Assembly (NCBI GenBank): GCA_003731675.1
Contig: RCNQ01000105.1
Location: forward strand, 1-5,068
Length of the DNA: 5,068 nucleotides
Reading direction: 5' to 3'
Source: Bacteroidetes/Chlorobi group bacterium ChocPot_Mid
Lineage (GTDB): Bacteria > Bacteroidota > Ignavibacteria > Kapaibacteriales > UBA2268
The position numbers and the translations under genes were made by a program. The notes under the pieces are model-generated. The model made no database searches. It saw only the letters and a list, made by a program, of their open reading frames with translations, and was not told the DNA's origin. This document shows positions 1 through 5,068 of this stretch, piece after piece. The first letter of the stretch is position 1; every line of letters starts with the position of its first letter.

Positions 1-370
1 TGCTAAAGATGAAAATCCAACTTCTGCAAAAATTAAAATCAATAGTACTGCCTGCAATGACAATACAATTACTGTGATAGCAACTCCTGTTGCTGATGTG
101 GAGGAATTGACAGGGATTAACGTTGGCAATTTTGCTATAATACCAAATCCTGCAGATGATGTGTTCGAAATGATTTTGCCACAAAGCTTTAAAGGAAAAT
201 TGCAGGTTGGTATATTCGATTTAATGGGAAACGAAATAAAAAATCATAGTTTTAATAATGCAAAAAGTAGAGTATCATTTGATGCAACTAATCTGGTTAC
301 TGGGTATTATTTAGTCTTTTGCAAAACAGAAAATGTTATAAAAATAATTCCTTTGGTAATTAACCATTGA
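1..370 (+). CDS. T9SS-sorted surface/secreted protein, C-terminal part only (5' end outside window)
   Basis: The frame starting at base 2 is open from the window edge to the TGA at 368-370, giving 122 residues of a longer protein. A GTG at 74 would fit as a start only if the open upstream frame were ignored, so the gene is best read as cut by the window edge. The first 25 or so residues (TSAKIKINSTACNDNTITV) look like the last strands of an ASH/HYDIN-like Ig repeat; compare KSAKIEIQT in the large downstream protein. The rest fits a type A T9SS C-terminal sorting domain: IIPNPADD (PNP at residues 48-50), then VGIFDLMGNEI, then LVTGYYLVF near the end. In this family the domain directs export through the outer membrane by the Por machinery and is then cleaved, leaving the cargo released or anchored. 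The tail (KIIPLVINH) is less basic than usual. The function of the missing N-terminal part cannot be told. The short gap to the next gene suggests one operon. Confidence 0.85.
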   Translation, partial: AKDENPTSAKIKINSTACNDNTITVIATPVADVEELTGINVGNFAIIPNPADDVFEMILPQSFKGKLQVGIFDLMGNEIKNHSFNNAKSRVSFDATNLVTGYYLVFCKTENVIKIIPLVINH

Positions 371-408
371 GAACATAAATGAGAATATAATGAAATATAA
401 ATATTAAT

Positions 409-414
409 GGAGAG
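409..414 (+). promoter_or_regulatory. Shine-Dalgarno site of the large vWA protein gene
   Basis: GGAGAG lies five bases before the ATG at 420. It supports that start, which also begins a well-formed signal peptide. Strong Shine-Dalgarno sequences are often missing in Bacteroidia, and the two downstream genes in this window lack one, so its presence here stands out. Confidence 0.7.
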
Positions 415-419
415 ATAAA

Positions 420-3400
420 ATGAAAAAGATAATTATATTTGCGGTTGTATTTATACTATCGCTGGTATATGAGGATGTATTCGGACAAACTCTGGAGATG
501 AAATATACTGAGCCATCGAGGTTTCCTTATATGACCACCGGTTTCAGACTCAAGGATGCGGCTGGAAATGAAATTAGAAACAGCGATATTTTGAAACCAA
601 TTAAAAAGACTGACGTTATAGTAGAGGAAATGGAAGGTGGCAAAAAAGTCCGTAGAAATGTTCTTGCTGATATTGATTGTCCTGAGCAAACTTTGACAAC
701 TTTCTCAGCAGTGCTTATTGTTGATATCTCAGAATCAATGAATGATCCTCTTCCTGGTGGAGCCAAAAAAATTGACGTTGCAAAAGACGTTTTGAAGGAA
801 TGGGCAAAAAGCTTTGACCCCAAAAGAACCGAAACAGCTATTACTGCATTTTGTGGCGATGCTGTAGCCAGTTTGGATAATCCTGATGAACCGATTCGTA
901 CATTCACATCAGATAAAGATTCTTTACTCCTTGCCATAAATAAAATGCCTACAAATTGTAACGGTACAAATTACAATGCTGCATTTTTGTACAAAAGATT
1001 TGATACATTTATTAAGCAATACAGTGGTCTTTATTGGTGCAGACCAGACAAAGCGAAGTATAAACCAGTTATTATTTTCTTGACTGATGGAAACCACTTA
1101 TCTGAATATGGCGGACCAATAAATGGAGGAAGGTTTAATATTGACGAAGTTCAAATGCTTGCTAATCAGAGAAATGTTACAATTTATGTTATCCAATTTG
1201 GTACAGAAACAATTACACCCGAGAACCTGGGGCATTTACAAACATTGTCTTATATCGGAAAAGCTTCCAACGATAACACACCTAATATCTGGATGGGTGT
1301 AAACAGCGCCCAGGATTTGAAAAATATTTATCAGGATATTTTAGTTGAAGCTGGAACTTTGGGAGACCCTCCTCCCTGCTATGTAGCATGGGAAGGTGGT
1401 TGTGAAAGTGGAAGTGCAACATTTACTTTTCCAAATCACGGGAATTTGGTTGGAGTCTCTAATTTTACTGTATCTCCCGGGAGATTACCAAAACTTGTTG
1501 TTACACCACAAAATGTTACGTTCAATAATGTAGCACCTGTTCCGGCAAATAATTCTGCCACGATGACATTGACATTAAAAGCCGAACGGAATTACGTTGT
1601 GATTAATGGTATTGATTATCTGATTGACAACGGCTTGAGCAGTGATTTTTCTGTTGTTGACTGGGGACCCAAAGGACCTCCACCTATAACAATTGATAAG
1701 GATTCGAGTTATAAAATTGTCGTAAGATATCGTCCATCTGATTCTACTTGTTCGAGCGGATTAATTGAATTCACAGGTTTCGCTTGTGAGGGTAAGCAAT
1801 TCAATGTGAAAGCAGAAATGACACCTTTTGTAGAAAATATAAATATGGGAAATGTCGGGATTGGAAAATCACTTGATTCGACTTTCTCAGCTGTTTTTTG
1901 CAATAAAACTTGCCAGCCAATTCAGGTAACCGGACAACCAAGAATAACAGGGACAGATGCGTCGAATTTTATTGTTCTTGAACCTACATCACCAACGACA
2001 CTAAATCCTGGTGATTGTTTGCAGATGAAGTTTAAGTTCATACCGACTGAACCGGCAGGGACCAAATCAGCCAAGATTGAGATACAAACTAATTACAACA
2101 CAAACCAAAAATTTACAGGCAATATCACTGGCAACGGAATTGGAGGAAAAACTGTAACACACAATTTTGTGAATGTGGACTCAGCAAGTTGCTTAAATCC
2201 AACAGTTATAGATACTATAATGCTTGAGAATTCCGGTGTAGAGACAATAAATATCACTGGTCACAGTTTTTTACCGAACAGTGATAATTTTAGTTTGAAA
2301 AGTGGCTTTACTTTTCCAACATCACTTGCCAGCGGTGCAATAGTGCCGGTATATATTGAGTTTCATCCAACAAATCCACCAAAGCAAAATGCTAATTATA
2401 CAGGGACTTTGAGAGTAATAAGCAATGCAGATAATCCTACTTATGATATTCCTCTTGTTGGACCAACAAGGAATATTGATTTTAATATTGCATCTACACT
2501 TGATTTTGGTGAAGTTTGCGTAGGTTCTCCAAAGACAATGCAACTTACTTTAACAAATACTGGAAATGTACCACTCAATGTAACAGCGAATGCAACAGCT
2601 CCTTATCAACCTGGTAATACAACTTATACAGTTAATCCAGGTGGAAATCAGACAGTAGATGTTACTTGCAATCCATCATCTGATGGTCCTTTTAATGCAA
2701 ATCTGACAATAACAAATACTGAATGTAGCTTAACGAAAACCGTTGCTTTGACAGCGATGGGTGTAGCTCCTAAAATTTCTTTAAATCAAGCTTTGACTTT
2801 TACTGCTACAATTGGTAATACTGATCCAAAAGATTTTATTTTGACAAATGAATCAAACAGTCCATTGAGATTAACTTCTATTACACCTTGTGATAATCTC
2901 AGATTTACTGTGTCTAATATAAATCCTCAATTGCCAACAACCATTCCTGCGAAAGGAACAATCTCATTCAAAGTAACCTATAATCCTCAATCAGGAGATA
3001 GCGGTAAGATAGATACTTGTTTGCAAATCTCAGGTACTACCTGCAATTTTGATTCTTCAGCGAAAATGCAGGGACTTCCCGGCTCAGCAACAGTTTATGT
3101 AGAAATAGACGAATATACTGGCTATGACGGTGACCCGATAGATATCCCTATTTACTTGAGAAACGGTGTTAATTTCGATAAGTCAAACACTACTAAAGTT
3201 AGTGCACAGATTAGATACGATGGCTCTTTACTCGAAGCTAAGCCCGGATTTAATGTCACAAATGATGTAGGGACTTTCAAAATTATTAATTTAACGGACA
3301 AGACAGTTCAACCAATTAACACACAACAGGTTCTTGAGACACTGAAATTCACAATCAGGAAAACCGGAACTGTAGAAAGTACACCTTTGGAAATACTAAA

Positions 3401-4142
3401 TGTAACTGGCAACGGTGGTGCAGGATTCTTCACTAATGATGGATTATTTACATTATCTCAGGCACGTGCAGAAGTTATCATTGATTCAGTTGCAGCACTT
3501 GCAGGAAATGATGTTAAAATCAAGGTAAGATTTAATGGAAGTGCATTACCAGGGGATAATAATGATAAAATTACTATGAAGGTAAGTTTCAACGGAACAA
3601 TGCTTGAACCGATAAATAAAGCTCCAATATTGAAATCAAAGAGTTTTGATAAGGGTAAATGGACTGTTACTTACGAGCTTCCAATCAAACCTCAGTCAGG
3701 TGATGTTCTTGGAGAACTTTTGTTCCACACTATGATAGGAACAAGTGACACCACAACTTTATTTATTGAGGAACTGACTGCAAGAGGAGGCACATTAACT
3801 CCTGTTCATGGCAAATTCACAGCATTAGGATTGTGCAAAGATGGTGAAAATGATCAGACAAGATATTTTTATGCCAATCCGGGACCTGCGATATTATCAA
3901 TGAACCCTAATCCAACAGATGGTATGATTAATATTACTTATCAAACTTATGAAAGGGGTTATACAAAAATGTGGGTATCAGATATGTTGGGTAATCATGT
4001 GTATGACTTATATAATGGAATACATGAACCGGGTCAGGCAGATGTTAATCTTAACGGTACTAATCTCGGTAATGGTGTTTACTTTATCATTTTGCAAACA
4101 CCAACACAGATTGTTAGAGAGAAGATTTACATAATGAGATAA
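420..4142 (+). CDS. Secreted vWA-domain protein with ASH-type Ig repeats, cohesin-like domains and T9SS sorting domain
   Basis: This complete gene encodes 1240 residues and is probably a surface or secreted adhesin-like protein. Residues 1-22 are a signal peptide (MKK, a hydrophobic core, likely cleavage at VFG|Q). Residues 23-93 form a short beta-rich lead-in with a DAAGNEI turn, as often seen before bacterial vWA domains. Residues about 94-310 are a vWA domain with an intact MIDAS: D102-x-S104-x-S106, T183 and D223 (in FLTDG). This site normally holds Mg2+ or another divalent ion and binds ligand. Cysteines 87, 145, 180 and 207 could form disulfides. About five ASH/HYDIN-like Ig repeats follow, near 357-469, 470-576, 577-684, 685-783 and 784-888; the clearest has LDFGEVCVG at 694-702 and LTNTGNVPLNV. 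Two cohesin-like beta domains follow, near 890-1014 and 1017-1150. Residues about 1156-1240 are a type A T9SS sorting domain (MNPNPTDG at 1161-1168, VSDMLGNHV, NGVYFIIL from 1218, ending KIYIMR). The exact role and ligand are unknown. Repeat boundaries are estimates by eye; the vWA and sorting-domain calls are secure. Confidence 0.9.
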   Translation: MKKIIIFAVVFILSLVYEDVFGQTLEMKYTEPSRFPYMTTGFRLKDAAGNEIRNSDILKPIKKTDVIVEEMEGGKKVRRNVLADIDCPEQTLTTFSAVLIVDISESMNDPLPGGAKKIDVAKDVLKEWAKSFDPKRTETAITAFCGDAVASLDNPDEPIRTFTSDKDSLLLAINKMPTNCNGTNYNAAFLYKRFDTFIKQYSGLYWCRPDKAKYKPVIIFLTDGNHLSEYGGPINGGRFNIDEVQMLANQRNVTIYVIQFGTETITPENLGHLQTLSYIGKASNDNTPNIWMGVNSAQDLKNIYQDILVEAGTLGDPPPCYVAWEGGCESGSATFTFPNHGNLVGVSNFTVSPGRLPKLVVTPQNVTFNNVAPVPANNSATMTLTLKAERNYVVINGIDYLIDNGLSSDFSVVDWGPKGPPPITIDKDSSYKIVVRYRPSDSTCSSGLIEFTGFACEGKQFNVKAEMTPFVENINMGNVGIGKSLDSTFSAVFCNKTCQPIQVTGQPRITGTDASNFIVLEPTSPTTLNPGDCLQMKFKFIPTEPAGTKSAKIEIQTNYNTNQKFTGNITGNGIGGKTVTHNFVNVDSASCLNPTVIDTIMLENSGVETINITGHSFLPNSDNFSLKSGFTFPTSLASGAIVPVYIEFHPTNPPKQNANYTGTLRVISNADNPTYDIPLVGPTRNIDFNIASTLDFGEVCVGSPKTMQLTLTNTGNVPLNVTANATAPYQPGNTTYTVNPGGNQTVDVTCNPSSDGPFNANLTITNTECSLTKTVALTAMGVAPKISLNQALTFTATIGNTDPKDFILTNESNSPLRLTSITPCDNLRFTVSNINPQLPTTIPAKGTISFKVTYNPQSGDSGKIDTCLQISGTTCNFDSSAKMQGLPGSATVYVEIDEYTGYDGDPIDIPIYLRNGVNFDKSNTTKVSAQIRYDGSLLEAKPGFNVTNDVGTFKIINLTDKTVQPINTQQVLETLKFTIRKTGTVESTPLEILNVTGNGGAGFFTNDGLFTLSQARAEVIIDSVAALAGNDVKIKVRFNGSALPGDNNDKITMKVSFNGTMLEPINKAPILKSKSFDKGKWTVTYELPIKPQSGDVLGELLFHTMIGTSDTTTLFIEELTARGGTLTPVHGKFTALGLCKDGENDQTRYFYANPGPAILSMNPNPTDGMINITYQTYERGYTKMWVSDMLGNHVYDLYNGIHEPGQADVNLNGTNLGNGVYFIILQTPTQIVREKIYIMR

Positions 4143-4171
4143 AGTCGCTAATATCTTTAATTAGTCAAAAT

Positions 4172-4212
4172 AAGCTCATGTTCAAAATATTTATTGAATA
4201 TGAGCTTCTTTT
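4172..4212 (+). terminator. Rho-independent terminator after the large vWA protein gene
   Basis: The arms 4172-4185 and 4194-4207 (AAGCTCATGTTCAA and TTGAATATGAGCTT) pair over 14 bp with a single G-T wobble at 4180/4199, around an 8-base loop. The T-rich tract TTCTTTT follows at 4206-4212. It starts 30 bases after the TAA of the large gene. An A-rich stretch just before the left arm means the reverse strand also has a T-rich tail, so it could work in both directions. It separates the surface-protein genes from the two small genes downstream. Confidence 0.85.
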
Positions 4213-4229
4213 ATTATATTGTAAACAAA

Positions 4230-4239
4230 TATAATTTAG
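4230..4239 (+). promoter_or_regulatory. Possible promoter element for the small hydrolase gene
   Basis: The terminator ends at about 4212 and the next start codon is at 4244, so a promoter for the downstream pair is expected here or overlapping the terminator. TATAAT occurs at 4230-4235. The overlapping TAATTTAG at 4232-4239 differs by one base from the Bacteroidota -7 element TAnnTTTG. No good -33 or -35 partner is seen at the right distance. The element sits only eight bases before the ATG, so a start of transcription from it would give an almost leaderless mRNA. In such AT-rich DNA this can easily be chance. Confidence 0.25.
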
Positions 4240-4243
4240 AGTA

Positions 4244-4720
4244 ATGAAAAAAATTTTGTATCTGCATGGATTAGACGCAATACCAAAACCTGAGAAAGTA
4301 TCAATTTTGGAAAAAGCGGGGAATGTGATGGCGCCAAGAATAAATTACAGAGCTTTTATTGGAGACATTACATTGTTCAATGAACTGTCTGATGCAATAA
4401 CCATTGAGAGAATTACTCGTATAGTAGGAAGTTCTTTCGGTGGGTATATGGGATTTTATCTGTCAGAATTTTGTAAAATTCCAGGAGTATTGTTCAATCC
4501 TGCATTATCTTACAAAAGTCTTGATGTTCCTGTAATTAAGTCATACTCGGATACAAGAAAGACAATTATACTCGGAATTTATGATGATGTAGTTGACCCA
4601 AAAATGACAAAAAGATTTGTCGAGGAAAATCAATTCCAGAATATTGAAATTGTTGAACTACCATTTGGGCATCAGGTGTCTGAAGAAAATTTTAAATTAG
4701 TTTTGAAGTATCTCAAATAA
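4244..4720 (+). CDS. Small YqiA/UPF0227-like alpha/beta-hydrolase (putative esterase)
   Basis: The gene encodes 158 residues with no signal peptide or membrane segment, so the protein is probably cytoplasmic. It starts with the strand and oxyanion-type loop ILYLHGLD (H8, G9) seen at the start of YqiA-like hydrolases. The nucleophile elbow is G62-S-S64-F-G66-G, with S64 the likely catalytic serine. The acid lies in GIYDDVVDP, most likely D114 (D115 is the alternative), and the histidine is H143 in PFGHQV. All three triad members are therefore present in the expected order. YqiA-type proteins hydrolyse short acyl esters in vitro; the natural substrate here is unknown. The protein is shorter than the roughly 190-residue E. 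coli YqiA, with little room for a lid. There is no clear Shine-Dalgarno site (only TAGAG at 4237-4241), but the start is supported because the first beta strand begins right after MKK. It lies 10 bases before the next gene and is probably co-transcribed with it. Confidence 0.8.
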   Translation: MKKILYLHGLDAIPKPEKVSILEKAGNVMAPRINYRAFIGDITLFNELSDAITIERITRIVGSSFGGYMGFYLSEFCKIPGVLFNPALSYKSLDVPVIKSYSDTRKTIILGIYDDVVDPKMTKRFVEENQFQNIEIVELPFGHQVSEENFKLVLKYLK

Positions 4721-4730
4721 TAAAAGTTTT

Positions 4731-5027
4731 ATGAAAATAATCAAGCAGAAGAAAATAGAAGGTTGCCTTGAGGGAGCAAATGTTAAGGATATAATGTTTG
4801 ATAACAAAATCACCAAAGAATTTGTACTGCATTTGGGGAAAATGGGAAAATTGATTTTTGATGAGGAGCTGAAGAAACCTTTTTTCAGGGTAATTGTCAG
4901 AGGGAAGTTTACTATGAAAGGTTCTGTAAGTAATAAAACTATAAGACTATTGCTTCCTGCCACAGGAGATGAAGAAATAATCGAGACTTTGAAGAATCAC
5001 ATAGAAACATTTGACAAGCAAAATTGA
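4731..5027 (+). CDS. Hypothetical 98-residue lysine-rich protein, co-transcribed with the hydrolase
   Basis: I do not recognise this protein. It is 98 residues with 16 lysines, and it has no signal peptide, membrane helix or sorting domain, so it is probably cytoplasmic. The N-terminal part looks like alternating strands. A middle block (HLGKMGKLIFDEE, then PFFRVIVRGKF) looks like two or three beta strands joined by a short charged turn. The C-terminal part (GDEEIIETLKNHIETF) looks like one amphipathic helix. There is a single cysteine, at residue 12. It starts 10 bases after the hydrolase stop, with no Shine-Dalgarno site in the gap, which fits translational coupling or Shine-Dalgarno-independent initiation. 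The reading frame has normal-looking protein content and beats the overlapping reverse frame, which has no such context. A link to the hydrolase is inferred from position only. Confidence 0.7.
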   Translation: MKIIKQKKIEGCLEGANVKDIMFDNKITKEFVLHLGKMGKLIFDEELKKPFFRVIVRGKFTMKGSVSNKTIRLLLPATGDEEIIETLKNHIETFDKQN

Positions 5028-5046
5028 TTTTCACTAATATTTTCGG

Positions 5047-5065
5047 ATTCTGATTAGAATTATTT
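5047..5065 (+). terminator. Weak hairpin after the hypothetical gene, possible terminator
   Basis: ATTCT at 5047-5051 pairs with AGAAT at 5056-5060 around a GATT loop, followed by TATTT. The stem is only 5 bp and AT-rich, so it may not terminate by itself. It sits 20 bases after the TGA at 5025-5027. The rest of 5028-5068 shows no gene. Confidence 0.25.
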
Positions 5066-5068
5066 CAT

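Noticed and set aside
74..76. GTG as the start of a complete 98-residue protein
   Set aside because: The same frame stays open to the window edge and encodes an Ig-like strand there, and the product would be a sorting domain without signal peptide or cargo, so the gene is partial.
367..391. TTGAGA (367-372) and TATAAT (386-391) as a promoter for the large vWA gene
   Set aside because: The spacer is only 13 bases, too short for a sigma-70 type promoter, and no Bacteroidota -33/-7 pair was found. TATAAT is frequent by chance in DNA this AT-rich.
3949..4134. 61-residue + strand reading frame inside the sorting-domain coding region
   Set aside because: It overlaps the conserved T9SS domain in another frame, has no ribosome binding site of its own and shows no recognisable protein content.
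4697..4963. 88-residue reverse-strand reading frame over the last gene
   Set aside because: It lies almost wholly antisense to the 98-residue gene and has no context of its own; the + strand frame continues an operon with tight spacing.
5028..5068. Reverse-strand gene start at the right edge (CAT at 5066-5068)
   Set aside because: The reverse reading is ATG-AAA-TAA, so it stops after two codons.

Overview
The window is AT-rich, gene-dense bacterial DNA, and all supported genes read on the + strand. Two adjacent exported proteins end in type A C-terminal sorting domains of the type IX secretion system (T9SS, Por system). This places the source in the Bacteroidota/Chlorobiota/Ignavibacteriota group; the sequence does not allow a narrower assignment. 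No tRNA, rRNA, CRISPR array, insertion sequence or phage gene was seen.

Left part (1-4142): the C-terminal end of one T9SS cargo protein is followed after 49 bases by a complete 1240-residue T9SS cargo protein. The large protein has a signal peptide, a von Willebrand factor A (vWA) domain with an intact metal-ion-dependent adhesion site, about five ASH/HYDIN-like (choice-of-anchor-D type) Ig-like repeats, two cohesin-like beta domains and a sorting domain. It is probably a cell-surface or secreted adhesin or matrix-type protein. The truncated upstream protein seems to end in the same kind of Ig-like repeat, so the two are probably related and co-transcribed.

Middle (4143-4243): a 14-bp hairpin followed by a T-rich tract is a good intrinsic terminator and closes the surface-protein unit. 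A weak promoter-like sequence lies just before the next gene.

Right part (4244-5027): two small genes only 10 bases apart form a likely cytoplasmic pair. The first is a compact YqiA/UPF0227-like alpha/beta hydrolase with a full Ser-Asp-His triad. The second is a 98-residue lysine-rich protein that I do not recognise. The last 41 bases are non-coding and hold only a weak AT-rich hairpin.

Nothing here amounts to a clear new multi-gene system. The parts most worth a second look are the vWA/ASH/cohesin-like/T9SS architecture and the unknown partner of the small hydrolase.
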